NCBI RefSeq assembly: GCF_963678635.1
Contig: NC_087065.1
Span: 15,475,853 to 15,539,852, forward strand
DNA from: Symsagittifera roscoffensis
Lineage: Eukaryota > Xenacoelomorpha > Acoela > Convolutidae
DNA: 64,000 nt
Direction: 5' to 3'
Shown: in pieces, positions 24,470 to 34,830 of the stretch
How positions within the stretch are numbered: the first letter of the stretch is position 1
Layout of the letters: each line of letters begins with the position of its first letter
Made by a program: the position numbers and the translations under genes
The notes under the pieces: generated by a model
Told to the model about the DNA's origin: nothing
Seen by the model: only the letters and a program-made list of their open reading frames with translations
Databases searched by the model: none

Positions 24470-24830
24470 TTCTATGAGTCATCTCCAATGTATCGCCTTG
24501 CTGAAAGCTCTCGTTGACCAAGTACCAATAAACAGCCAGAGAAGACGAAAGAGCTAAGGTATCCATCCAGTAATGGAATTGGTACGCTGTATTTGCCCCC
24601 AAAATCGACATCTCATTCCAAATCTCAATCCCATGTTTTTCGAGAAAAATCTTCGGCAATATCGTTACAGGGATCCAAAACTCGTCCCAAGTTGCTTGAT
24701 ATCATCCGGCGAGTTATCGTAGATGGTCGAAGGCTTTCGGGCAAAGCTAATAAGCTGCCCTCAATCAATTCAGATGCCTTTTTTTGGGTTGTTAATGCAC
24801 TACCAACCAAATTATTTTGTTTGAGAAAAG
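24470..24830 (-). pseudogene. Decayed coding remnant, possibly death-domain-like
   Basis: Two minus-strand open segments overlap in different frames. The first reads LALPESLRPSTITRRMISSN and then VLDPCNDIAEDFSRK before a stop. The second continues as LEKHGIEIWNEMSILGANTA, WMDTLALSSSLAVYWYLVNE and GDTLEM. A single-base shift in the T/A runs near 24645 would separate them. The helix spacing (LDP, then D-I-A, then a tryptophan helix, then a SSLA-leucine helix) recalls the death domain of UNC5/ankyrin-type proteins, but this is weak pattern matching. It directly adjoins the broken PTB copy. Confidence 0.35.
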
Positions 24831-24959
24831 TTTGCTAACGATTATGGTATATTCCCTGCAAAACAATCTGTCTTCGTCTACGGCATTAATGAAAAACTAC
24901 ATGAAAAACATTGAAAATAAAAAATTCCTACAAAACTTGAAGCGTTTGTCTCAATTCAG

Positions 24960-25345
24960 TTTCGTTTGTATCATTTAGGTTTAATAAGCAGTGTGGCGGG
25001 AAGCAAGATTTTGGCCACAGAAAGGTAAACTTGAAACTCATCCCCCTTGAAAAATTGCAAAAATCAAAAACTAATCTACCTTCCAATTTACCAAAAAGAG
25101 TTGTCTTCAGCAAGTTAGCATAGGCTGAAAGCAAAATCAAAAATAACAAAATTTTTTTTTTCTTAACAAAGAAAATCAAAACCAATTGACTTGGGTCGAC
25201 CCCCATTCGGCCGGAAGCAAGATTTTTGCCATAGAAAGGCAAACTTGAAACCCATCCCCCTAGAAACACCGCAGAAGTCAAAATTTAATCTGCCTTCCAA
25301 TTTACGCAAAGGAGCTGTCTTAAGCAAGTTAGCATAGGCTGAAGG
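24960..25345. repeat. Imperfect tandem duplication of ~185 bp units
   Basis: GGAAGCAAGATTTTGGCCA, AGAAAGGTAAACTTGAAACT, CTTCCAATTTAC and CAAGTTAGCATAGGCTGAA recur in the same order from 24995 and again from 25205. The open frame across both on the minus strand has no recognisable domain. Confidence 0.75.
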
Positions 25346-25899
25346 CATAAAATCAAAAAGAACTAGAACATTTTTTCAATAAAATAACAGAAAAATATTC
25401 AAAATCAGTAGATGAATTTCAAAAATCCAGAAAAACTTTTGAACATCAGCTTGCACGTGTCTCTGCATGTCACCATGAATTCACAACTTCAGCCTCCACG
25501 CGAGATTTGTAACAGAGTTGTTCATAGAAAAAAATCTAGCTCACGGTTACAATATACTTGCTCTCGTATGTGTTATCAAAGCTGCTAATGAGGTGAATCA
25601 ATAGGTTAAATTTTCTTCGTCACATAAATTCATGTTTGACCATTTTTGATCTTTAACACAGAAAATAGCTGAGTCATGCAGAAGACATATTATTATAAGA
25701 TAAGTTACTAGATGATAATACAAGTGAGGATGACTGGGCTGATAAATTGCGAAGCAAAATTAATGCTGTCGACTCTGTGGCTTTTCTTAAATTTACTTTC
25801 GAATATTAAAATTCGAGTTTCTGTTTCAATGAAAACAAAACCATAATGTCAATTGAACATTGAAAAAAATTGAACTCAATATTTAAGAAGAGCCTTGAG

Positions 25900-25905
25900 T
25901 TTATT
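25900..25905 (-). promoter_or_regulatory. Polyadenylation signal of the RUN-PDZ-PTB gene
   Basis: AATAAA on the minus strand, 27 bases after the TAG stop at 25932. The closeness fits a very short 3'UTR, and the matching segment is present in the duplicated copy near 24260. Confidence 0.55.
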
Positions 25906-25931
25906 CAAACAATTCTTGTTTTGTGGAAGAA

Positions 25932-28900
25932 CTATGTAAGCCAAGTCGTACGCTTGAACCCCTGTGCAATATTCTGCAGGATCTCTCGGCTGATTTCGGA
26001 GGTAGGAGCTTCAAATAAATAAGCTGTGAACTGAGTAGCAACATTGCAAATATCATTTCCCACTATGTAAGCAAAGCATTCCGAAGAGTCAACTCTTCGT
26101 CCACACGAACTAATTTCGGGAAACGAGTGGTTCCATAAAAGGTCACTAGTAGTAGTCGGCAGTGATGACGCCGTCGAGTTCGGATCTGACTGATCCTTGC
26201 GGGAAGCGAGAACTGTGACGTCGGCTTCGTATGCTGCGAGGAAGACTTGTTGGTCGTTTTTCTTTTGTCTCTCTTTGAGCATGGACTGGATTGTCGGTTC
26301 GATCAGCTGTGAGCCCCCTTGTGACCCTATTTCTCGTTTGCCGATGAAATTACAGCGCCAGTATTGCTTCCCTAAATTTAAAAAAAATCAACATCCAAAT
26401 GTATCTAAAGCTGTTAATTGTAATGCTTATTGAATATATTGGCTAATAGTCATAACAGCTAGAACTTTGTTAGCGTAATATTGCTTTGTCTTCATTCAAT
26501 GAGAGTATATTTTGACTCTTTATATGTACCTTCAATACAAACAGTAGTCTCAACTGAAGCCCCATTTTGGTCTTTTCCTTGGGAATCCAAGAGTTTTTTC
26601 ACTTTCGGGAAAGCGTGGGACACCTGTTAACGTCGCTCATGATGAAGGGACCGAATGCTGGAAAGTAGTTTTCAGCCCATCAAAATTGAGTATTCTCAAA
26701 GAAATCAAAAAATCAGAATTGATTTAAAAACTAGCAGATCCATGCATCTTCAAATATTGCGAAATCGAAGTCGGTATTGGATAGAACCTTAAAATGATGA
26801 GAAAAAAGGAACATTTTAACAAAAATTAATTTCAACTTCGCTCTGCTGCTAGTGCTTATTTCAATTAACCAAAACGCAAAAAAACTTGGAATTTAAAACG
26901 CGTTTTTCTCAAACTGGTTAAGGTGAAAAACGATGAGGACAAAACTAATTTCAACAGAAATCATGTTGCAATTTGTTTTGCAAAAATTGGATCGTAAAAT
27001 TTACCCCCAAAACGGATCATTTTTGCCTTTTATAGTTAATCAAAAACAACGCAAAAAAATACCTAACCATTTACTGACTAAATTAAATCGAAGTTAGTCT
27101 CTTACGTAGCAAGAAGTTTTAAAAAGTATGATCTCCTAAAAATTTCCGAAAACTTTTAAAAACGGTTTCAAATAAAAAACGGGCGTTTTATTTAGTGAAA
27201 AAGACATTTTTTGTCTATCAAACAAAAATGGGTTAAGTTTTACATTGTTTTGGAGGATAAAATTCAATTTCTTTTAAAAATGTTTTGGTTGAGCAAAGTC
27301 ATTTAGCCAATAGGAACGTTTAACGACTCTGATTGGTTAAAACTTTTCCACCATTCGTTCTTTTCATCATGAGAATACCCCTCGGGAAACCTCATTCAGT
27401 CTCTTCTCGATGGGCGGGAAGAAGTGCCACTCCATCTCACCGCCCCCGCTGTTCCTGTCCGACGTGGGCACGGCTACTCTGGACTTGACGACACCTATGG
27501 TGATTGGCCAGCCAGAGTGGTCCTGAAGTATCTGATGTATGGCCCCTGGCTTGGAGTCATACACGGACACCTGATGCACTTCGTCAAGCACATCTCCCAC
27601 CTTCAACGAATGGAACAAAAGATTAAAAAGATAATAGCCTTATAGCTTGAATTTGCCATTTAACTTTAGGGGGAGAATGCTCACTTTGTATACATATGGG
27701 GAAGGGGGTGGGGTTGTAGGCATGCTCCAAACCTCAAGTATCCGATTAAAGAATTCTGTTTATATGTTTACTGATTATTAATTTAAATTATCCTTTTCTG
27801 TACTCTTGTTTTGAGTCAGTATTCAGCGGGTAATGTCAACCATAGAAACCCTTCTACATTGTACGCATATCGTACTTTTACGCTTAAAGGTGGCGATCAG
27901 GGTGACCAATTTTACGCGGAAAAAAGAGACCTGTGTTTTAACACGGAAAGCGATAATAAAAACCGTTTTCGGAAAGAAAAACATTAAGTGTTAAACGGTG
28001 AAAACAAAAGAACAAGGAATTCACATAAAAACCGACACAGAAAAAGAGACTTAGAGCAATTTTCAAGAAAAAAGAGACCAATTGGAGACCATTCAAAGAC
28101 TGGTCTCCTTTTAAAAGACCAAGGGGTCACCATGGTGGCGATAAAACTTGCAGCAAAGTAGAAAATTTCTTGGAACCAGACTTAATTTGGTAAAACTTCT
28201 TTGTCAAGAATTTCTGCAAAATTGATTGTTTTTACGGGCGCAAATTTTTTCTATATAATTAATTTTTCGAAGAAAGGTTCCATTCTTACACACCTGAACT
28301 TTTCCATCCTCGGCCGCCACACCATACTCATCCAAGTCCACTACTAGGGCCCTCGCTTGGACATACCTAATAGTGAGCCCCAAATCCTCTGAGGGAACCA
28401 GTTCAATTTGTCTAAACATCGGCAACTCCCACGTCTCATCTAAGAAGCTCGCATTCCTGATTCTCAAATCGAACTCCATGTTGTTCAACAGCGAAAACAC
28501 TCCAATTATGAACTCTCTTGAATCCTCGTTAGTGAAAATAGCTGTCAGAGGATCATATAATGAGTACAACAACTCGCCACTTTTATAAAGCAACTGAATT
28601 GGAAGAGCTAAGATTTTCTTGTTCAGGGCAGCTCTGATAAAACATCTACCACGTCCTTGCGCGGTTAGAAACTTACCAGAGTCTTTGATTTTGCTCACTA
28701 TGATCTGCAAATGAGGATTCACATTTATTCTGCTCTCAGCTAACAACTCGATCCAGGACCAGTAGTCTTTTTTCACAATACCAAACACTGTGTTCTGTTG
28801 TCTCAGTCCACGTCGAAACACTTTTTCGATCATAACGCAGAGCTTCCTCAAATCCGGTTCCGAATCTCGGATAATGCCCAGCTTTTTTATATGAGGTGGA

Positions 28901-29262
28901 CAGTATCTGTTTTTATTGGGCGACCCGTTTACATTTTGGGATAGTTTTTCGTTTAAAGGCACTTTTTGTGATTGGTTCGATGCCAAGTTTGATTCAAGCT
29001 CTGAAGCTTGTCGGAAACTATCTGAAACTGAGTTCTCAGCAATATCACCTGCTGGAACTAAATTTTGGTCATCTGGTGTTATATCAATTAACAAATTGGT
29101 CTCCTCTTTTCCTGAGTTAATTGTCTCACTGGCTTTGTTTTCGGCTATCTGCAAAGACCACTGATTGTTCGGCTCATTGGATGCTTGAAGTAAGTCTGTT
29201 TTCGTTTTGAGGTTGACGATACACTTTTTAAGATCATGCAAAAGCTCGTCTTTCATGGTCAT
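25932..29262 (-). CDS. RUN-PDZ-PTB domain adaptor protein, three exons
   Basis: Exons on the minus strand are 29262-28294, 27600-27441 and 26371-25932. Donors are gtgtgt and gtgaga, the phases are 0 then 1, and the stop is TAG, giving 522 aa. Residues 1-130 are low-complexity and polar. A RUN domain lies at about 135-265: it has LCVMIEKVFRRGL, a W-x-W helix, and GRGRCFIRAALNKK before an LYDPL motif. A PDZ-like module (about 285-372) spans the first splice, with SEDLGLTIRY, then VGDVLDEV and PITIGVVK. A C-terminal PTB/PID fold (about 378-522) begins YWRCNFIGKREIG, continues with PEISSCGRR and CFAYIVGN, and ends in the helix EILQNIAQGF. RUN domains usually bind small GTPases (Rab/Rap/Arf-like) and PTB domains bind NPxY-type peptides, so a trafficking or signalling scaffold is inferred. 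I do not know a gene name for this domain order. A polyadenylation signal sits 27 bases past the stop. Confidence 0.85.
26372..27440 (-). other. Intron 2 of the RUN-PDZ-PTB gene
   Basis: Bounded by donor gtgaga (after 27441) and acceptor tttag (before 26371). It holds a diverged relative of the palindromic element found at 57447-58184 (here about 26883-27265) and nothing that looks coding. Confidence 0.7.
26883..27265 (+). repeat. Diverged single-arm relative of the fold-back element
   Basis: It shares GAATTTAAAACGCGTTTTTC, ACGGATCATTTTTG, TAGTTAATCAAAAA, CTTACGTAG and the loop GCTATCAAACAAAAAT-like segment with 57485-57880. The second arm is not recognisable. Confidence 0.65.
27898..28134. 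mobile_element. hAT-like MITE in intron 1 of the RUN-PDZ-PTB gene
   Basis: The ends are CAGGGTGACC (27898) and the reverse complement of CATGGTGACC (ending 28134), so 9 of 10 bases of the terminal inverted repeat match. The element is flanked by a perfect 8-bp direct repeat GTGGCGAT (27890-27897 and 28135-28142). An 8-bp target duplication with CAGGGTG-type ends is characteristic of hAT elements. At 237 bp it carries no transposase. Confidence 0.85.
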
Positions 29263-29872
29263 TTGTACAAATTTGGTCCTTAACTGTCTAGGAATGTATT
29301 ATTTGATATGATATTCTAACTATGCGATCAATTAAGTTTTCTTTTACTTGTGATGTGACCAGGTATTGCGACTTTATAAAATTATATGCTAAATATACCA
29401 ACAAAACGTTTTGCTACATCTACATTCTACAACTGAAATAAAATATTGTGATTTAAGGGTGAGGAAACACATAATCAACAGTAAAAGTTTCAATGAACTA
29501 AAAAACGGAAAAAAAAGATTGACAACACGCAATTTTTTCGAATTTCAACAGTATTCAATGATCACCTCTTTTAAGATAAAACTAACCCAAGTACCTCCTC
29601 TATGTGACTCCTGACGGAGCTTTAGCACAGAAGCGCAGCGGATCTTCTTCACTCCTCTAGCGATACAATACAAAATAGCACGGCAGCTAGAAATCGGGAG
29701 TGAAAAAAACAACAAAAAAAAACCACAATTGCCAATGTTAAAATAATATTGAAACAAAATTTACATAGAGGCGAGGCTTCGCTTCCCAAAAAATAGCGAG
29801 AACACGACAAAAAGCAGCTCTGTAAAGTGCAATAAGAAGTCGAAATAAGCCTCAAACTAGTAAAATTCGGCT

Positions 29873-29942
29873 CGTGCTCTGATTCGATCTGCGACCTACA
29901 TATAATGAGTATCACGCACTATCCACTCAGCCACGGACGCTC
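29873..29942 (-). repeat. tRNA-Met-like sequence
   Basis: On the minus strand, GCGTCCGTGGCTGAGTGGAT has a good A-box. The middle has ACTCATTA with CAT in the anticodon position, then a B-box-like CAGATCGAATC. The acceptor and T stems are mismatched. Confidence 0.5.
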
Positions 29943-30321
29943 AATTAATCACAAACACTAGCCTCAAATAACTCACAGAACAGATGCTATGAACAGATGC
30001 TGTGAACAATTTTATTTGCGAGTTAGCTTAGAAAAGAAGAAGGTTCGTAATTATAAGCTAAGCTGTTCGCTAGTGTAATGGAATGGTAACTAGGCAATAA
30101 TTCGGTATACAACCGCTTAGTCGAAAAAAAATGTTATGAAAATTTATAGGTATCAAAAATTTTGAATTTCCAAAGTTTGAAGCCCCTTTCCACTCAACGA
30201 AGCACAAATGAATTGAAATATTTCGGTCGTTTAAAAGGCGATATCCAAACTAAGCAGATTTTTAATTAAAAAGAAAAGAGTTTCGAATAGAACGGCTATT
30301 TAAATTACAGAAACATTATCT

Positions 30322-30781
30322 GTTGGCCAGACAGTCCATCAAAACATACATATTGGGCCTAGGAAGCTAGACAAGCAAATTAGACGACCGTAAAAAACAG
30401 AAAATAGATGATAACTATTTGTGAATTTAGACAATAAGAACCGGGCCAACAAATTTTTTTTATTTAGAATGAAATTACACAAAAACAAAAAACTATATAA
30501 TAAAAAAAACTGATCAAAAATGTGATTGTAAGTGAAGCAGAAAACATTAAATCGAAACAGTAAATTACATTTTTGGATTGCATAAATTATACAACTGTGA
30601 AATTAATAACCTAATTTGTGGTTGGACAACCAGTCTTTTCTCAAAAATTCATTGAAGTCTGTAAGCAAACTTCAAGCAATTTGTACGCAAGTTATCGTCT
30701 AAACTCCGTTATTTTCTGGTCGTCTAATTTGCTTGTCGTCTAATTTCCCAAACCCCCATACATATCAACTGCTGGCCCAAA
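30322..30781. mobile_element. MITE-like element with imperfect terminal inverted repeats
   Basis: The left end, TTGGCCAGACAGTCCATC, then ACATACATATTGGG and GACAAGCAAATTAGACGACC, is mirrored at the right end. The reverse complement there reads TTGGGCCAGCAGTTGATATG, then GTATGGGGGTTTGGG and GACAAGCAAATTAGACGACC. It has no coding capacity, and the family is uncertain. Confidence 0.7.
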
Positions 30782-31785
30782 TACTTTGTTTAACTAGTTA
30801 TTTACCCTAAAAATTAATTGCGATCGTAAGTAAATATATCACTCGATACGATAAAACCACACTTCCTATTCCTTTTTTCCGAGTTTTTAAAAGTTTTTAG
30901 TCTACTGTTTTGAAACTGTGAGATAAGGAAATTTGGGTTCAGAAGAACTAAATAACACAAGCATCAATAACAACGAAAAGAAGCTGTAATTTGCAAATAA
31001 TCTTTAAAATGGTGAATGGGAGCTTTAAAAAGTCAAGATAATACAAGCTAGTGAATGAGCTTTGAACAAAACATGCTTTTAAAATGCTGGTCTATGAAAT
31101 TGAGCAAAAAATTATGCAAGTTCAGTTGAAAAAAGTGGACTCGTATTAAAAAACAAACGCTTGTTTGCGTAAGGAACAAAATTATTAAGGTAGCAAAATT
31201 CACCAAATTATTTGCCATTTTATAACATCAACCTTGAACGCAAAATAGTTCAGGCTGTTTTTTTCGGGGTAATAAAAAAGTTTTCAGCCTAAATTAACTC
31301 TGAAAACGCTGAAACATGATAGATCGCTCAACCTCATAAGTCTTTTAAGGGCCCGAATCATCGTAAAAAATTACCTGAAAACAAAATGCAATGCTATATG
31401 TGAGCGGAACACAACACATTTGCGGAACACAAACACATTTCAAGGAAAAACTGCTATCAGTTTATTTGAGAAAAAAAGAGACATTATACATAAGTTCAAT
31501 GAGCTCAACAAACCGAAAGATAAGACTTTTTCGATTTCAATTATTGAGTTTAATAGAGGAAATTACAAAAATTTTACGCAATAATTATTACTGATTTCTC
31601 CATAACACTAGTAGCCAAAGTAAGAAAACTGGATCAATTGAGAAAGTTTTTTTGTCGCAAAATCTTAAAAACTAAAAATCCACTTTTGAATATAAACTCA
31701 TATTCCATATTGCTTTTTTATTATAACTTTTATTATCATTTTATATTATTTCATTTCATATTATTATTATTTTATTGTTCCGACC

Positions 31786-31915
31786 ATTGAAAATCGGGAG
31801 GAACTTTGTATTCGGGTGTTTTAGTTTTTTTTCTTTTTCTGTTCCACGCAAGATCAGATACCATAAAAAATCATCAGAGTGGGTCGAGAGATATATCATA
31901 ATTAAAGCACTTACA
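31786..31915 (-). repeat. Dispersed repeat family D, copy 2
   Basis: The reverse complement contains GATATATCTCTCGACCCACT, CTGATCTTGCGTGG and AAACACCCGAATACAAAGTT, the same order as in copies 1 and 3. Confidence 0.6.
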
Positions 31916-32218
31916 GTCGAGAAAACGCCACAATCATCACTCACAGAAGAAAAAACAACGAATTAATAAACTTGATTATAGATTTAGTGAGTGTAGCACC
32001 AGCTTATTAATTAGAACTTTATGAAGATTAGATTCCAATCATGGTTATTGCAAGTAGCTGATTACAAATCCAATGCAAAATAATAGTGCACAAGATAAAT
32101 TCCTAGCTCCAATGAAGTAGGCGAATAGAAAAAATAGTTTCAAACCAATTACAGTTAATATTTCAATACAAACTACACTCAGTTCATCATAAAAAACTAG
32201 GCATAACTTTTTCACCCT

Positions 32219-32264
32219 GTGCTTCGAGGTAAAACTGTGCTTCGAGGTAAAACTGTGCTTCGAG
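32219..32264. repeat. 18-bp direct repeat, 2.5 copies
   Basis: The unit GTGCTTCGAGGTAAAACT occurs twice perfectly and a third time as its first ten bases. It lies about 400 bp downstream of phosphoglucomutase. Confidence 0.95.
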
Positions 32265-32676
32265 CCATATGCAATAAAACACACACAGTAGACAAACTAG
32301 CCGATAAAAAATGAGGCAAAAGCGGCAAATTCGATTTTTTTGAAGAAAAAAAATGGAAAAAAAATAATCTACCAAAATTTTCATATCTTTGGCTCAATTT
32401 GCCGTGAATAAACGTTTTTGAGTCCATCCTCAAAAACCACTTACGCATCAGAAATCTTTTTCGGTCGTCAAACGACGAAATGTGAAGTAGTCAAGCAGAT
32501 GTGAAATAAACGAAAACTTTTGAGTAGACTAATAAAAAAAAACAAAGGAAAGAAGCGAAGAAACGGAAATTAAAATGAATCGGAATAGTTAATTTAAAAC
32601 GCGGAGGTGCTCAAAATATTTCTGCTGGTTATTTGAAATTTATGCCTTGTTTTTTTAGGTATCAGTTATAAGTCAA

Positions 32677-34356
32677 TCAAGTGATCACGGATGGTTCCTG
32701 TCGGCCAGTAACCTGAACCAAGTCGGATATTTTCAGTGCAATCTCGACCAGCGGTTTCAGAACTACCGAATCCTGGTCAAACAACTCAGCATCACTCGAA
32801 AAACAGTCGACGTACAATCGAATCGTAGCCCCACTACTACCGGTTCCACTAAGACGAAATATGATTCTAGATCCATCCATCATAACAATTCTCAGGCCCT
32901 GTTTCTCAGTCAGACTTCCATCAACTGGATCCTTGTAGGAGAAATTATCGGCTAGTGCAACAGTATATTTAACGCCCATAGCTTCAAAACTTTGACCTTT
33001 GAGAGAGGTCAACTGCTGTTCCACGTTAGACATGACCTTGGCCCCCGCGGATGATTCAACCTCTTCGTAATCGTACCTCGTGAAGAAATTTCTCCCAAAT
33101 TCATTCCAATGGCCTCGCACGACCTTTTCGACCGACTGTTTCTCTGCACTCTGTGAGGATAAAATTTGCAGCCAGGCAAGAGCAGCCCAAATTCCATCCT
33201 TTTCACGAATGTGGTCCGAACCGGTTCCAAAACTCTCCTCGCCACAGAGGTTGATCAAGCCGGCGTCCATCAAATTTCCGAAAAACTTCCAGCCTGTCGG
33301 AACTTCGAAACACTTTTTACCTTTTTTTTGGGCGACCAAATCAACAGCAGCACCTGTTGGCATTGATCTTGCGAAACCGGCTGCTGCTTTATTCTTAAAA
33401 TAAGGTATACAGTCTTGGTTTGCAGCTATGACCGCTAATGAGTCATTTGGGTTGACGAAGAATCCATTTTTTCCCAGAATCATGTTTCGATCTCCGTCTC
33501 CGTCAAAGGCCGCGCCAAAATCATGCTCTCCTAGTTTCATCATATCTAAGAGGCTTTTTGCGTATGTCAAATTTGGATCCGGATGAAGACCACCGAAGTC
33601 TTCAAGAGACTCAGAGTTCACTACGCTTTTCGCGTCACATTTCAGTTCTTTGACGAAAATTCTTTTTGCGTAGGGTCCAGTTACTCCGTTCAGACAATCA
33701 ATGTTCAGTTTGAAGTTCTTCAAAAATGACTCGATTTGCTCAAAATTGAAGATTTCTTTCATCAGTGCCACATAGATGTCACAACTATCAACAATTTCAA
33801 CTTCGAAAGAAGACAGACCCTCGATCTGCAAACTGCAACTTCCGATTTTCGAAACATCCACCGTCAAGTCAGGGCATATTTTGTATTCTGCAATCTCTTT
33901 AGACTGCGCAAAAATAGCACTTGTAATTTTTTCAGGCGCCGGTCCTCCGTTCGTGATATTATACTTGATTCCAAAATCATTATCTGGACCACCTGGGTTG
34001 TGGCTGGCAGTTAAAATAATTCCTCCTGAAGATGCTCCCAGTTTCCGAATAGTTGCAGATACAGCCGGCGTTGAGAAGATCCCGTGTTGACCTACAGTGA
34101 CCTTTTTGACACCATTGGCAGCACTCATTTTCAGGATGACCTCGACTGCATGTTTGTTGAAGTATCTTCCGTCACCACCTAACACCAAGTGTCCTCCTTT
34201 AATGACAGATTCTCCGACGGCATTGAATGTTGATTGGACAAAGTTCTCGAGGTAGTTGGTTTGCTGGAAGACCTTGACTTTCTTGCGTAGTCCGCTAGTG
34301 CCCGGCTTCTGGTCAGCAAATGGTGTGGTAGAGACGGTCTGAACGGTTAAACTCAT
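32677..34356 (-). CDS. PGM1: Phosphoglucomutase (PGM1-type), single exon
   Basis: One uninterrupted 559-aa reading frame from ATG 34356 to the stop at 32677; human PGM1 has 562 aa. It interconverts glucose-1-phosphate and glucose-6-phosphate in the cytosol, feeding glycogen metabolism, glycolysis and UDP-glucose synthesis. All signature loops are present. PGTSGLRKKV lies near residue 18. The phosphoserine loop TASHNPGG has the catalytic serine near 118. The metal-binding loop DGDGDRNM is near 285-292. The sugar-specificity segment CGEESFGTGSDHIREKDG covers about 371-388. The phosphate-binding loop RLSGTGSSGATIR is near 503-515. The protein should be active. Mammalian orthologues are split into many exons, so a single exon here is notable. 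TTTTCAG lies five bases upstream of the ATG, like a splice acceptor. Confidence 0.97.
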   Translation of the reverse strand: MSLTVQTVSTTPFADQKPGTSGLRKKVKVFQQTNYLENFVQSTFNAVGESVIKGGHLVLGGDGRYFNKHAVEVILKMSAANGVKKVTVGQHGIFSTPAVSATIRKLGASSGGIILTASHNPGGPDNDFGIKYNITNGGPAPEKITSAIFAQSKEIAEYKICPDLTVDVSKIGSCSLQIEGLSSFEVEIVDSCDIYVALMKEIFNFEQIESFLKNFKLNIDCLNGVTGPYAKRIFVKELKCDAKSVVNSESLEDFGGLHPDPNLTYAKSLLDMMKLGEHDFGAAFDGDGDRNMILGKNGFFVNPNDSLAVIAANQDCIPYFKNKAAAGFARSMPTGAAVDLVAQKKGKKCFEVPTGWKFFGNLMDAGLINLCGEESFGTGSDHIREKDGIWAALAWLQILSSQSAEKQSVEKVVRGHWNEFGRNFFTRYDYEEVESSAGAKVMSNVEQQLTSLKGQSFEAMGVKYTVALADNFSYKDPVDGSLTEKQGLRIVMMDGSRIIFRLSGTGSSGATIRLYVDCFSSDAELFDQDSVVLKPLVEIALKISDLVQVTGRQEPSVIT

Positions 34357-34743
34357 ACTATCTGAAAATCAACAAGTTTTAATTCACGATAATTATCAAG
34401 TTTTGTTTTCAATTCAATAAATATTTTTTCCATTACCTTTTGATAGTCAGCCACAAGTACACAGTATCTTGAACACAAAAAAATTGATTACATAATTTTC
34501 ACAAAATTATAAAAACTTTGAGCTCTAATTACTTTCGAGTCACTCTCGCTTTATAACCAAATAAAGAAAACAAATACGCTTTAATTAACCAGGCTTATCA
34601 AATGACTAACCGATCTAATTTCTTAAGTTGTAAATAACAAAACGATAGTTTTTCTAACAGGCACACGTCATAAAACAGCTGAAACTTCATTTTTACTTAC
34701 AATGATACGAAAAACATTCCGTTAAAGAATTCACATGTTCCTT

Positions 34744-34830
34744 AGTTGTTACAGTAACCTTCACATTTCATTAGTTCCGTTGTCCATTTGCTCCTTTTTC
34801 TGTTCAGTTGTTACAGTAACCTTCACATTA
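34744..34830. repeat. 62-bp spaced direct repeat upstream of phosphoglucomutase
   Basis: AGTTGTTACAGTAACCTTCA followed by CATT occurs at 34744 and 34806. Its core GTTAC-A-GTAAC is palindromic. It sits about 390 bp upstream of the PGM start and could be regulatory, but no function can be shown. Confidence 0.6.

Larger units (their letters stand above)
29263..32676. other. Intergenic, repeats only
   Basis: It holds two hairpin-head repeats (29625-29800), a tRNA-Met-like block, the 30322-30781 MITE-like element, family D copy 2 and an AT-rich simple stretch (31716-31775). No gene is supported. Confidence 0.6.
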
